A stretch of 64,000 nucleotides of DNA. Origin: Natrinema salsiterrestre (GTDB lineage: Archaea; Halobacteriota; Halobacteria; Halobacteriales; Natrialbaceae). Under the pieces are notes generated by a model, which ran no database searches, was not told the DNA's origin, and was given only the letters and a program-made list of their open reading frames with translations. The translations under genes and the position numbers were made by a program. Each line of letters begins with the position of its first letter. Position 1 is the first letter of the stretch. This document shows positions 8,624-16,939 of the stretch, piece after piece. The stretch spans positions 744,001 to 808,000 of the forward strand of contig NZ_JAMQOT010000001.1 of the NCBI RefSeq assembly GCF_029502005.1. The letters are read 5' to 3'.

Positions 8624-9163
8624 TTAGTTCGCCGTCGCGCTGACGGTCACCGAGTCGAGCAGCTCGTCGCCGTCGCCGAGCCCGCTGCCTTCCGTGTCGA
8701 CCTCGACGCTGACGGTCGTGCTATCGCCGGGACCTAACGTGACGGGACTGGTCGCCAGCGAATCGCCGTCGTAGGCCTCGCCGTCGGGGTAGAACGAGAC
8801 GCGGCTCGCGTTGTCGCCCGTCTTGGAGAGATCGACGTCGACCTCCTGAGTCCCCTGGTTTTCGATGACGAACAGCCCGTCGATCTCCGTGATCGCGTCC
8901 GGGTTGACGCCGTCACCGCCCGCGTCGGTGGGGTTGTTCGAGCTGAGGTCGATCGTCAGCGTCCCGCCGTTTCCGTCGCCCGTCACGTACTCCGAGTTCG
9001 CGCCACCCGCGCCTTCGAGGCGCAGGTAGGCTGAAGCGTCGTCGGCGACTTCGACGTCGACGTCTCGCGACGCGGTCACGCTCGAGAACGCGCCCGATCC
9101 GACGGCCGCAGCAGTTCCCGATGCCAGTGCTCCCATTCCGATAACGAATTTGCGTCGTTGCAT
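8624..9163 (-). CDS. DUF1102 secreted protein, copy 1
   Basis: 179 residues, first gene of the operon. Signal region MQRRKFVIGMGALASGTAAA to GSGAFSSVTA, with a twin arginine; the mature part opens with SRDVDVEVADDASAYLRLEG. The central strand ENQGTQEVDVDL matches KIQNQGTQEVQLEV of the downstream paralogue, showing recent common ancestry. LGPGDSTTVSVEVD is the usual C-terminal strand pair. There are no cysteines and no C-terminal anchor, so the protein should be released or polymerised after cleavage. Sec11, encoded about 1 kb downstream on the same strand, is the likely processing enzyme. Confidence 0.8.
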   Translation of the reverse strand: MQRRKFVIGMGALASGTAAAVGSGAFSSVTASRDVDVEVADDASAYLRLEGAGGANSEYVTGDGNGGTLTIDLSSNNPTDAGGDGVNPDAITEIDGLFVIENQGTQEVDVDLSKTGDNASRVSFYPDGEAYDGDSLATSPVTLGPGDSTTVSVEVDTEGSGLGDGDELLDSVTVSATAN

Positions 9164-9662
9164 GGTTGGATTCTCCGTTGTGTCGCTCGCGGGCGATCAC
9201 ACGGCCGCGTTCGGACGGCGGCTCGGCGCTCGCCCCGATCCCCGCTGCGGGGATCACGAGAGATCCGTGACCGGGACGGGGTATTGTAATACAGACGTGG
9301 ACTCGAGTCCGTGAGACGTTACCGTCGGGTCAACCGATCGCGTACCGAACGGGCGACGGCGTATCGGATCGGTTGACCGCTGTCGGTGCGGAACAGTCAA
9401 CCGGAGACGTCGGTACAACCGCCGTTGACTCGCGGTCAACCGACTCGAGACCGAGACCCGACCGTCGTCTGCGAACAGTTGACTACCAGTCAACGGCAGT
9501 CTGAGCCGATATTTTCGTGTCAATTTGCTAATACTGTCGATCAACAGCGCGATAACGACCCATCGTTCCGAGCAGGAATACGGCACTTCGAAGTGTAATT
9601 TTAATTTAAGATATGAAAGTAACCAATAGACTTATTTGCGAAAGTGTGGAGGTAGCAATCGA
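9164..9662. promoter_or_regulatory. Divergent control region of the DUF1102 operon
   Basis: 499 bp without a gene between the leftward DUF1102 operon and the rightward winged-helix gene. The middle (9329-9494) carries at least seven GTTGAC/GTCAAC-type half-sites. The right part is AT-rich (9590-9632) and holds a TATA-like TTTTAATTTAA about 55-65 bp before the regulator start. A palindromic GTATT-GT-AATAC lies at about 9281-9292, roughly 120 bp before the DUF1102 start. The array is placed to control both directions. Confidence 0.6.
9329..9494. repeat. Array of GTTGAC/GTCAAC operator-like half-sites
   Basis: Half-sites at 9329-9334, 9372-9377, 9396-9401, 9424-9429, 9435-9440, 9478-9483 and 9489-9494. 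Two pairs form perfect 17-bp palindromes, GTTGAC-N5-GTCAAC, at 9424-9440 and 9478-9494. Their starts are 54 bp apart, about five helical turns, so both would face the same side of the DNA. A weaker GTACAAC lies at 9413-9419. The geometry suits a dimeric helix-turn-helix protein; the adjacent DUF7344 regulator is the natural candidate, but this is inference. Confidence 0.65.
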
Positions 9663-10283
9663 ATGGGGGTCAGCCAAGCGGAACCATCTGGGGAGATCGA
9701 CGTATCGCAGCCCGACCGGGAGCGGTTGACCGAAGACGAACTCTTCGAGCTCCTGGCGAACCAGCGACGGCGACACATCATGCACACGCTCATGCGCGAG
9801 GACGCGCGGCTCGATATCGGCGACCTCTCACAGGAGATCGCCGCATGGGAGGACGGGCTCGCCTTCGAGGACGTTTCGAGCACCGATCGGAAGCGGGTCT
9901 ACACTGCCCTCCAGCAGTCCCACCTCCCGAAAATGGACAAAGCGGGCGTCGTCGAGTTCGATCGCGACCGGGGAACGATCGAGCCGACGCCGGCACTGGA
10001 AGACGTGGAGATCTACATGGACGTCGTCCGCGGCCGCGAGATTCCCTGGAGCGACTACTACCTCGGGTTGACGGCGCTGTCCGGACTGTTGTTCGTCACG
10101 TCGACGCTCGACCTGCTGCCGTTCAGCCAGCTCCCCGCGGCCGCGTGGGGCGTCTTCGTCATCGTCACGTTCGCCGTCTCCGCGCTCGCACACCGGTACT
10201 ACGCCAGACGGAACCGACTCGGGATCACGGAGCAGCCCCCGAGCGTGGAGCTCGAGTACCGGGATCGGCCGACGGACGAGTGA
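9663..10283 (+). CDS. DUF7344 winged-helix protein with two membrane helices
   Basis: 206 residues from the ATG giving MGVSQAEPS. A GGAGG lies 11 nt upstream, so I prefer it to an in-frame TTG nine codons earlier. About residues 25-115 form the winged-helix domain DUF7344, with LFELLANQRRRHIMHTL and KRVYTALQQSHLPKMD. Two hydrophobic helices follow near 133-150 and 155-172, then a basic-acidic tail. This haloarchaeal family pairs a DNA-binding domain with membrane anchoring. It lies divergent from the DUF1102 operon across the palindrome array, so local regulation of that operon is likely. Direct binding is not shown. Confidence 0.75.
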   Translation: MGVSQAEPSGEIDVSQPDRERLTEDELFELLANQRRRHIMHTLMREDARLDIGDLSQEIAAWEDGLAFEDVSSTDRKRVYTALQQSHLPKMDKAGVVEFDRDRGTIEPTPALEDVEIYMDVVRGREIPWSDYYLGLTALSGLLFVTSTLDLLPFSQLPAAAWGVFVIVTFAVSALAHRYYARRNRLGITEQPPSVELEYRDRPTDE

Positions 10284-10350
10284 TCGAACGACAGTACGAC
10301 GGCTCCGGTCGGGCCCCGTCACGGCCCCCACGACACCAGAGACAACACGA

Positions 10351-11274
10351 ATGAAACGGACGAGACGCGCTGCACTGGCGATGATTACGGGCTCGAGTGG
10401 CGTCCTCGCGATCGAGACGATGGGGTTCTCGACGGCGGAGCTCGAGCGAGACGCACAGGTTCGGACCGCCGGCGATGCGAACGCCTATCTCGGGCTGACT
10501 GCGGACGGCGTCGAGGAGGGCGGGGTGTTGTTCGAGGGAGATCCTCGGCGGCCGCCCACCGCGTTCGACGTCATAAATCAGCTCACGGAACCGATCGCGG
10601 TCACGCTCACGGTCGAGCACTTCCGGTTCCGGTCGGCCGACGGCGACCCCGTTTCCGACGACCGGGTGATCCGTCGCGAGAGCGCGAACGAGCGGCTGGG
10701 TCCCGGCGAACGAATCGCCGACGTTACCGTCGGACTGGATCCGGAACGCGACGGAGCGGGCGGCGAAACCGTCACGGGAACGATCGGGATCGAGGCTACG
10801 GGTGACGAGACGACGGTCGAGGCCGAACGCGAACTCGCCCTCGAGCGACCCGAGATCGCGGTCGACTCGGCTCGGCTCGAGCTGACCCAGACCGGCGGCG
10901 GCGTCTTCGAACACGTGTGGTCACTCTCCTCGGTCGATACCGACGGGGCCCCACTCGAGCGGCTCCGGTTCGACTACGGTCGCATCGAGACGACCCGCGC
11001 GCTCGACTTCACCGGCGCGGACGGGCTGTCGGCGTCGGTCGCGATCGACGGCAGTGAGCACGCGGCGACGATCGATCGGCGAACGCCCGAGACGCTCGAG
11101 ATCGCGCTCGAGTCGCCGGTCCCGATCGATCACGGCACGGTCGAAATCGTCCTGAGAAACACCGGGCCGCCCGCGAGTCCCGGCGGCGGAAATAGATCGC
11201 CGAGCGGTGCCGTCCTCGAACTCGAGTGTGGCGGAGCCAGCACTCGCGTCGAGGGCGTCTGGCGTCGTCCGTAG
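10351..11274 (+). CDS. Secreted SipW-signal-type protein
   Basis: 307 residues. It starts MKRTRRAALAMITGSSGVLA and continues to GFSTAELERDAQVR, a signal segment laid out like that of the DUF1102 proteins (GFSTAELERD versus AFSTVEAERD). ANAYLGLTADG corresponds to their AYLxL strand. The rest (about 60-300) is beta-rich, with no cysteine until a single one near 295 and no C-terminal anchor. It lies 67 bp after the winged-helix regulator on the same strand, so it is probably in one transcription unit with it. It looks like a larger, diverged accessory subunit of the DUF1102 cassette, perhaps a cap or anchor; that role is speculative. Confidence 0.6.
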   Translation: MKRTRRAALAMITGSSGVLAIETMGFSTAELERDAQVRTAGDANAYLGLTADGVEEGGVLFEGDPRRPPTAFDVINQLTEPIAVTLTVEHFRFRSADGDPVSDDRVIRRESANERLGPGERIADVTVGLDPERDGAGGETVTGTIGIEATGDETTVEAERELALERPEIAVDSARLELTQTGGGVFEHVWSLSSVDTDGAPLERLRFDYGRIETTRALDFTGADGLSASVAIDGSEHAATIDRRTPETLEIALESPVPIDHGTVEIVLRNTGPPASPGGGNRSPSGAVLELECGGASTRVEGVWRRP

Positions 11275-11283
11275 GCGGGGCAG

Positions 11284-12207
11284 CTACAGTTGATCGATGA
11301 TCTCGTCGGCGAACGTCGACAGCGCGGCTTCCCTGTCGTCGTTTTGAATCCCGACGATCGCGTGATCGAGGCCGTAGTCCTCGAGGCGGGCGAAGTACTC
11401 CCGGAACCACTCGACGCCGGCGTGAAACCCGAGGTGAAGCGGCTCCGGACCGGCCGTCGGATCGTCCGCGAGTTCGACGCGAACCGCGATCGAGAACGGT
11501 TTCTCGCCCGCGGCCTCGCGCCAGTCCGCGAGGTAGCTCTCGAGCGTCGATTCGGGGAGGTGATAGAACAGCCAGCCGTCGCCGTGCTCGGCGATCCACT
11601 CGCGGGACTGGCGGGCGTGGCCGGTCGGCAGCAGCGGCAGCGTCTCCGTCGTCGGCTTCGGGACGACGTCGAGGTCCCCCTCGAGCGATCCCCATCGCCC
11701 CTCGAGTTCGGGGAAGTCCTCCCGCCAGACCGTTCGGAGGGCCTCGACGCTCTCGCGGAACAGGTCCCCGCGCTCCCCCTGGTCGACGTCGAAGGCGGGG
11801 TACTCGGGGTCGCGGTCGCCGGATGCGACGCCGAGGACCAGTCGACCGTCCGACAGTCGGTCGACCGTCGCCGCGGATTTCGCGACGTGAAGTGGGTGGC
11901 GAAGCGTGAGGACGACGCTCGAGGTGCCGAGCGCGATGTCGTCGGTGTGGGCGGCGACGTGGGAGAGCCACGGCCAGGTGTCGAACGTCTGGCCGGCGTC
12001 GCCGAATTTTGGCCAGTAGGTCGGGACGTCCCGCGCCCAGAGGCCGTCGAATCCGACGGACTCGGCGTGTCGGGCGAGTCGTAACTCGTCTCCGACGTTC
12101 GGCGTGAAGCGGTTCGCTCCCGTGAGCGGAAAGCCGGCACCGAAGGTCAAGCCGTCGCGATCGAACAGGCGGCGATAGCCGGCGTTCGCGTGTCCACCGT
12201 CGGGCAT
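11284..12207 (-). CDS. LLM-class flavin-dependent oxidoreductase
   Basis: 307 residues, luciferase-like TIM barrel. Visible features are the opening RLFDRDGLTFGAGFPLTG, HAESVGFDGLWARDVPTYWP, TDDIALGTSSVVLTLRHPLH, and SDGRLVLGVASGDRDPEYPAF, the usual phosphate/flavin loop. This fits the BA3436-type group of the luciferase family. The protein should use reduced FMN (or F420 in archaea) to oxidise or reduce an unknown small molecule in the cytoplasm. It is convergent with the secreted protein gene, with only 9 bp between stops, and shows no functional link to its neighbours. Confidence 0.8.
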   Translation of the reverse strand: MPDGGHANAGYRRLFDRDGLTFGAGFPLTGANRFTPNVGDELRLARHAESVGFDGLWARDVPTYWPKFGDAGQTFDTWPWLSHVAAHTDDIALGTSSVVLTLRHPLHVAKSAATVDRLSDGRLVLGVASGDRDPEYPAFDVDQGERGDLFRESVEALRTVWREDFPELEGRWGSLEGDLDVVPKPTTETLPLLPTGHARQSREWIAEHGDGWLFYHLPESTLESYLADWREAAGEKPFSIAVRVELADDPTAGPEPLHLGFHAGVEWFREYFARLEDYGLDHAIVGIQNDDREAALSTFADEIIDQL

Positions 12208-12388
12208 TCGGTCGTGCTATCGGACGGAGCGGTATGACGATGGCGTTTTGCGATCGGTGTCGTCGGTAGCGATGCCCGAGAGACGGGTCGACGGCCGATT
12301 GAGACGGGTATCCGATCGAGAGCGTCGTCACTCGCCGGCGAGCGAAAAAGCGAAAATTCGAATCGGCTGCCGAGTCGGCGGTGTCCGA

Positions 12389-14362
12389 TCAGTCGTCGGC
12401 GGGCGCCGCGCCGCTGCCGCCTTCGGCCTGCTCTTTCGTCCAGGCGAGCTTGCCACCGGCGGCGAGAATTGCGCGTTCGCGCTCGGAGGCGTCCAGCGTC
12501 GCCGTGTACTCGTCCTCGCCGTTGATGCGGACGGTGAACTCCTCCTGTCCGCTGGTGACGGCGTCGTAGACGTCGTCGACGATCTCGACGTCGTCGCCCT
12601 GATCGATGTTCTCGTAGGTGTCCTCGTCGATCGTCAGCGGGACGATCCCGAAGTTGAAGAGGTTCGCGCGGTGGATGCGCGCGAAGCTCTGTGCGAGGAC
12701 GCCCTCGATACCGAGGTACATCGGACAGAGAGCGGCGTGTTCTCGCGAGGAACCCTGGCCGTAGTTCTCGCCGGCGACGAGGAAGCCGCCGTCGGCGTCC
12801 AGTGCTCGCTGTGCGAAGGTCTCGTCGACGCGGCTGAGCGTGAACTCGCTCAGCTTGGGGACGTTCGACCGGTACATCAGGATGTCCTGCGTCGCGGGGA
12901 TGATGTGGTCGGTCGTGATGTTGTCCTCCATCTTCAGGAGCGCTTCGCCCTGAATGTCCGAGTCGAGCTGGTCCTTGAGCGGGACGTCGCCGATGTTCGG
13001 GCCCTTGATGAGCTCGTCGTCGACTGCCTCGTCGGGACTGATGAGGTCCGTCTTGGAGCCGTCGTACTCGTCGGGAAGCTCGACGCCGGGCGCTTCGAGG
13101 TCGCCGAGTTCGTCGGCGAGGTTGCGCGGATCGACGATTTCGCCCTTGAGGGAGGCCGCGGCAGCGACCTCGGGCGAGCAGAGGTAGACGTTGTCGTCTT
13201 CGATCCCCGAGCGACCCTCGAAGTTGCGGTTGAAGGTTCGCAGGGAGACCGAATCCGAGGAGGGAACGTGACCGATGCCGATACAGGCACCGCACGTCGC
13301 CTCGGAGAAGTTGACGCCGGCGGCCATCATCTCCGCGACCCAGCCCTCGCGGGCGAGCATCTCGGAGGCCTGCTTGGAGCCGGGTGCGACGATCGTCTCG
13401 GTCTCCATCGAGGTCTCGCGACCCTCGAGCATCTTGGCGACGGGGAGGATGTCCTCGTAGCCGCCGTTCGTACAGGAGCCGACGATGACCTGCTCGACGG
13501 ACTCGCCTTCGACTTCGCTGACGGGAACGACCTTGTCCGGCATCGAGGGCTGTGCGATCAGCGGCTCGAGGTCGGAGAGGTCGACGACGATCTCGTCGTC
13601 GTAGTCGGCGTCGTCGTCGGGCTGGAGCTCGACGTACTCGTCGCCGCGGCCGACGCGCTCGAGGTAGTCCTCGGTCTGGTGGTCGGTCGGGAAGATCGAC
13701 GTGGTTGCGCCGAGCTCGGTGCCCATGTTGGTGATGGTCATCCGCTCGGGTGCGGTCAGGGTCTCGACGCCCGGACCGGTGTACTCGAGGATCTTGCCGA
13801 CGCCGCCCTTGACGGAGAGGCGACGGAGCATCTCGAGGATGACGTCTTTCGCGGTGGCCCACTCGGGGAGCTCGCCCTCGAGGCGGACGTTGACGACTTC
13901 GGGCATCTCGATGTAGTAGGGCGCGCCGCCCATGGCGACGGTGACGTCGATCCCGCCGGCGCCGATGGCGAGTTCGCCGAGGCCGCCGGGCGTGGGCGTG
14001 TGGCTGTCCGAGCCCAGCAGCGTCTTGCCGGGGGCCGCGAAGTTCTCGCGGTGGACGTTGTGGCAGATACCGTTACCGGGTCGGGAGAAGTGAGCGCCGT
14101 ATTTGCCGGCCGCAGAGCGGAGGAAACGGTGGTCGTCGGTATTCTTAAAGTCGAACTGATAAGTCTGGTGGTCGCAGTACTGCGCTGCGATCTCGGTCTG
14201 GATCTCGTCCAGCCCCATGGCTTCGAACTGGAGCCAGACCATGGTCCCGGTCGTGTCCTGGGTAAGTACCTGGTCGATCTCGATCCCGATCTCCTCGCCG
14301 GTCTCGAGTTCGCCCTCGACGAGGTGGTCGTCGAGAATCTTTTCGGTGAGAGTCTGTCCCAT
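12389..14362 (-). CDS. acn: Aconitate hydratase
   Basis: 657 residues, started at MGQTLTEK; the frame stays open upstream, but homologues begin here. It interconverts citrate and isocitrate in the TCA cycle. Iron-sulfur cysteines are visible in GSCTNGGYED (about residue 296) and CGACIGIGH (two cysteines near 357-360). The C-terminal swivel domain has ENYGQGSSREHAA. Substrate motifs SDSHTPTPGGLG and TTDHIIPATQD are intact. The length fits the archaeal/mitochondrial-like single-chain form, which is shorter than bacterial AcnA. It is transcribed alone and divergently from the dUTPase gene. Confidence 0.95.
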   Translation of the reverse strand: MGQTLTEKILDDHLVEGELETGEEIGIEIDQVLTQDTTGTMVWLQFEAMGLDEIQTEIAAQYCDHQTYQFDFKNTDDHRFLRSAAGKYGAHFSRPGNGICHNVHRENFAAPGKTLLGSDSHTPTPGGLGELAIGAGGIDVTVAMGGAPYYIEMPEVVNVRLEGELPEWATAKDVILEMLRRLSVKGGVGKILEYTGPGVETLTAPERMTITNMGTELGATTSIFPTDHQTEDYLERVGRGDEYVELQPDDDADYDDEIVVDLSDLEPLIAQPSMPDKVVPVSEVEGESVEQVIVGSCTNGGYEDILPVAKMLEGRETSMETETIVAPGSKQASEMLAREGWVAEMMAAGVNFSEATCGACIGIGHVPSSDSVSLRTFNRNFEGRSGIEDDNVYLCSPEVAAAASLKGEIVDPRNLADELGDLEAPGVELPDEYDGSKTDLISPDEAVDDELIKGPNIGDVPLKDQLDSDIQGEALLKMEDNITTDHIIPATQDILMYRSNVPKLSEFTLSRVDETFAQRALDADGGFLVAGENYGQGSSREHAALCPMYLGIEGVLAQSFARIHRANLFNFGIVPLTIDEDTYENIDQGDDVEIVDDVYDAVTSGQEEFTVRINGEDEYTATLDASERERAILAAGGKLAWTKEQAEGGSGAAPADD

Positions 14363-14599
14363 AGCACCCAGAACTCGGCTTTCCGTCCTGATAAATCCAG
14401 CGTGTTTCTGTGAGCCACGCCCCCCGCGTGGGCCTCGGAAACGGAAGGTTTCGAGTAAATATTGCCGAGTGAGTGATCGTTCGTCGATAACGGGATACGT
14501 CCCCGTCATATGACCGTTGTCCGGTCGCGTCGGGCCCGTCCGACGCGATACCGGCATGTTGAATGGTACCGAACTGATGAACCGGGTCGAACGGATACG

Positions 14600-14607
14600 C
14601 TTTTATC
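14600..14607 (+). promoter_or_regulatory. TATA-like box of the dUTPase gene
   Basis: CTTTTATC centred about 30 bp before the dUTPase ATG at 14634. This places transcription start almost at the start codon, the usual leaderless arrangement in haloarchaea, and supports that ATG over the upstream in-frame codons. Confidence 0.55.
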
Positions 14608-14633
14608 GTCGCCGCGGCGTTGCGACAACAGAC

Positions 14634-15116
14634 ATGTTCCGCTCCGGTGCGTTCGTTGCCGACCACGTCTCGCCGACGACCGACGCGCAGATCCAGCCCA
14701 ACGGGGTCGATCTGACCGCCGACGTCGTCTTCGAGCAACTGGAGCCGGGGCGCATCGGCCGAGACGGGAAGGAGATCGGGGAGCGGGTAGCCCGCCCGCT
14801 CGAGGAACTCGAGGAGAGAGATCCCCACACGTACTACCTGCCCGAGGGGTCCTACGTCGTCCGCTACGGCGAGCGGATCGCGATTCCGGAGGGGCACGTC
14901 GGCTTCGTCTACCCCCGCTCGTCGCTCATGCGGAACTCCTGTATGCTCAATACCGCGGTGTGGGATGCCGGTTACGAAGGACGGGGCGAAGGGCTGTTGC
15001 AGGTCCACCACGACGTCGAGATCGAGCGCGGTGCCAGGATCGCCCAGCTGGTCTTCGCCGAGGCGAACCACGAGGACGTCTACGACGGGAGTTATCAGGG
15101 CGAAAACGTCGAGTAG
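14634..15116 (+). CDS. dut: dUTPase / dCTP deaminase family protein
   Basis: 160 residues. Motifs of the trimeric dUTPase/Dcd fold are present: QIQPNGVDLTAD (19-30), PRSSLMRNSCML (about 94-105), and NTAVWDAGYEGRGEGLLQVH, which holds the catalytic Asp and the uracil-contacting beta-hairpin. It removes dUTP by hydrolysis to dUMP and so limits uracil in DNA. The family is split between dUTPases and dCTP deaminases; haloarchaeal proteins of this size are usually annotated as dUTPase. The start at 14634 is chosen for the TATA box 30 bp upstream. Confidence 0.85.
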   Translation: MFRSGAFVADHVSPTTDAQIQPNGVDLTADVVFEQLEPGRIGRDGKEIGERVARPLEELEERDPHTYYLPEGSYVVRYGERIAIPEGHVGFVYPRSSLMRNSCMLNTAVWDAGYEGRGEGLLQVHHDVEIERGARIAQLVFAEANHEDVYDGSYQGENVE

Positions 15117-15199
15117 GCGACGGTCGCCTCCCTCTCCCTCGACTCGAGTGCCGGTTCGCGTACCGTTTTGCCGGTCCGTCCCGTATTCTCGACACATCG

Positions 15200-15754
15200 A
15201 TGATGGCGACCACCCACGTGTTTGCCGGGCTCGCGGCCGTCGCACCGGTCGCGGTCCTCGCACCGGAGTTCGCCGCAGTACTCGGGATCGGTGCGATTCT
15301 CGGCGGCATCGCCCCCGACTTCGATCTCGTCCTCACGCATCGGCGGACGCTCCACTTCCCCGTGGCCGGGCTCGCGGTCGCCGTCCCCGCGGTCGTCGTC
15401 GCAGCTCTCTTCCCCTCGCCGCTCACGCTCGTGCTGGCCGCGTTCGCGGGGACCGCCTGGCTCCACGCCGCGAGCGACGCGATCGGGGGCGGCCCCGAAA
15501 TGGACCCCTGGACGGAACGCACCGAGCGCGCGGTCTATAACCACGTTCGCGGTCGATGGATCCGTCCGCGGCGGTGGATCCGCTACGACGGCGCTCCCGA
15601 GGACGCCGCCCTCGGCATCGTACTCGCGGTCCCGGCGCTCCTCGCCTTCGACGGCGGGCTCACCGCCGTGATCGCCGCCTGTGTCGCCGTCTCGCTGCTC
15701 TACGCACTGTTCCGGCGGCGACTGGTCGAGTGGACGCCCGACTGGCTCGAGTGA
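15200..15754 (+). CDS. Membrane-bound metal-dependent hydrolase, YdjM/DUF457-like
   Basis: 184 residues starting MMATTHVFAGL. Family signatures are the early TTHVFAG, GGIAPDFDLVL near 45, HRRTLHFPV near 54-62 and WLHAASDAIGGG near 94-105, which supply conserved His and Asp residues for a metal site inside a membrane protein. Four or five hydrophobic helices are visible. Relatives are LexA-regulated YdjM of E. coli and phospholipase-C-like membrane hydrolases; the substrate is unknown. The gene lies 83 bp after dut on the same strand. Confidence 0.7.
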   Translation: MMATTHVFAGLAAVAPVAVLAPEFAAVLGIGAILGGIAPDFDLVLTHRRTLHFPVAGLAVAVPAVVVAALFPSPLTLVLAAFAGTAWLHAASDAIGGGPEMDPWTERTERAVYNHVRGRWIRPRRWIRYDGAPEDAALGIVLAVPALLAFDGGLTAVIAACVAVSLLYALFRRRLVEWTPDWLE

Positions 15755-15853
15755 CCGGAAAACGGAAGCGTCCCCCGGAAAGTGACGGCGTCCCTGACTG
15801 TCTCGCGGCCAGAAGTCGGAACCCTGATACGGTCGGTGGCCGAGCGACCCCGT

Positions 15854-16318
15854 ATGATAGACGAGCTCGCCGCCAGAACGATCCATCTGGTCGTTGCCGC
15901 CCTCTGGGCCGGCAGCGTCTGCTTCGTCGCCGCCGTCGTCCTGCCGCTCGTGCGCGACGGCGCGTTCAACACGACCCATCCGCTCGAGGTCATCTCGGGG
16001 AAGCTCACGACGGTGTCGCGGGTGAGTTCGCTGCTCCTCTTGCTGACGGGAGGGCACCTCGCGGGGACCGGTTACACCACCGGGACGCTCGTCGGCTCGA
16101 CCAGCGGGCGGCTGGTGCTCGCGATGGTCGCGCTCTGGCTCGTGCTGACCGCACTCGTCGAGATCGGGACGAAACGGTTCGAAACGGGACTCGCCGGGAA
16201 GAAGATCCGCGAACCGGCTCGCGACGCGCTGCCGGTGTTTCGGGCGGCGGCGATCGTGGCGATCGGGTTGCTGGTCGTTGCCGGGTTGCTGTCGGCCAAC
16301 GTCGGCGCACTCGTGTGA
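15854..16318 (+). CDS. CopD-like four-helix membrane protein
   Basis: 154 residues with four hydrophobic helices (about 6-27, 50-70, 85-105, 130-150). The pattern HLVVAALWAGSVCFVAAVVLPL and a GKLTTVSRVSSLLLLLTGG segment resemble the CopD/DUF2269 membrane family (copper resistance or heme-linked). Histidine is present in the first helix, but no full metal motif can be shown. It lies just after the DUF457 gene on the same strand. The function remains open. Confidence 0.5.
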   Translation: MIDELAARTIHLVVAALWAGSVCFVAAVVLPLVRDGAFNTTHPLEVISGKLTTVSRVSSLLLLLTGGHLAGTGYTTGTLVGSTSGRLVLAMVALWLVLTALVEIGTKRFETGLAGKKIREPARDALPVFRAAAIVAIGLLVVAGLLSANVGALV

Positions 16319-16390
16319 GAACGGTGACGGTTTCCCGCGACGACGACCGAGTTCGGGGGCGAACCTCTCAGAAACGAACGTTCTTGCGAA

Positions 16391-16399
16391 AAATACTTA
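16391..16399 (+). promoter_or_regulatory. TATA-like box
   Basis: AAATACTTA, 26-34 bp before the ATG at 16425, fits a leaderless promoter for the following small membrane-anchored protein. Confidence 0.45.
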
Positions 16400-16424
16400 G
16401 TCGGTTACTGTAACGTACTCGCTA

Positions 16425-16859
16425 ATGATTCGGGGCAAAGATATGGCACTGTCGCTCTTCGTCGTGGGGACTGCCGCCGTCGCCGGCTACGTACTGCGTT
16501 CGGAACGCAAGGGAGCCGCGAGATCACGATCGAAAGCCGACCTTGGTGCACGCGTCATCTGCCCGGATGACGTTCCGGACGACGCCACGGTCGTCGACGC
16601 ATCCGCACAGCGCCTCGGCGAGATTCCCGGCGCGCGACGAGCGCTCGACCGGGCGATCCGCAACGGCGCGCGCGAGGAATGGGAACACATTACACTCGAC
16701 CGGGACGGTGCCTGGTCTGTCGTCGACCGCGTTCGACAGACGTTACCCTACTACGACGCCGACGGGGACGAGTACAACGGCGTCTACGTCCGGTACAACG
16801 ACCGAATCGTCGTGCTCGACGCGATCGGTTGGGCACACCTCGAGGACTCGCTCGCGTAG
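16425..16859 (+). CDS. Conserved haloarchaeal protein, membrane-anchored
   Basis: 144 residues. One N-terminal hydrophobic helix (about 7-24, MALSLFVVGTAAVAGYVLRS) is followed by a basic stretch and a soluble domain with no cysteines except one near 45 (ARVICPDD). The soluble part contains ARRALDRAIRNGAREEWEHI and ends with VRYNDRIVVLDAIGW. I do not recognise an enzyme motif. A membrane-tethered cytoplasmic regulator is possible. It is not clearly linked to the histidine kinase that follows. Confidence 0.65.
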   Translation: MIRGKDMALSLFVVGTAAVAGYVLRSERKGAARSRSKADLGARVICPDDVPDDATVVDASAQRLGEIPGARRALDRAIRNGAREEWEHITLDRDGAWSVVDRVRQTLPYYDADGDEYNGVYVRYNDRIVVLDAIGWAHLEDSLA

Positions 16860-16939
16860 GGGACAGTGCCGATCGCCGCCGGCTTCGCGGCGAACTGCCA
16901 CAACATTAATCACTAGCCGCTTCCTCCGTTGGCCCGACA

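Noticed and set aside
12248-14413. 721-codon ORF on the + strand
   Set aside because: It runs antisense to aconitase, whose motifs are complete, and is Val/Asp/Leu-rich as expected of a shadow frame.
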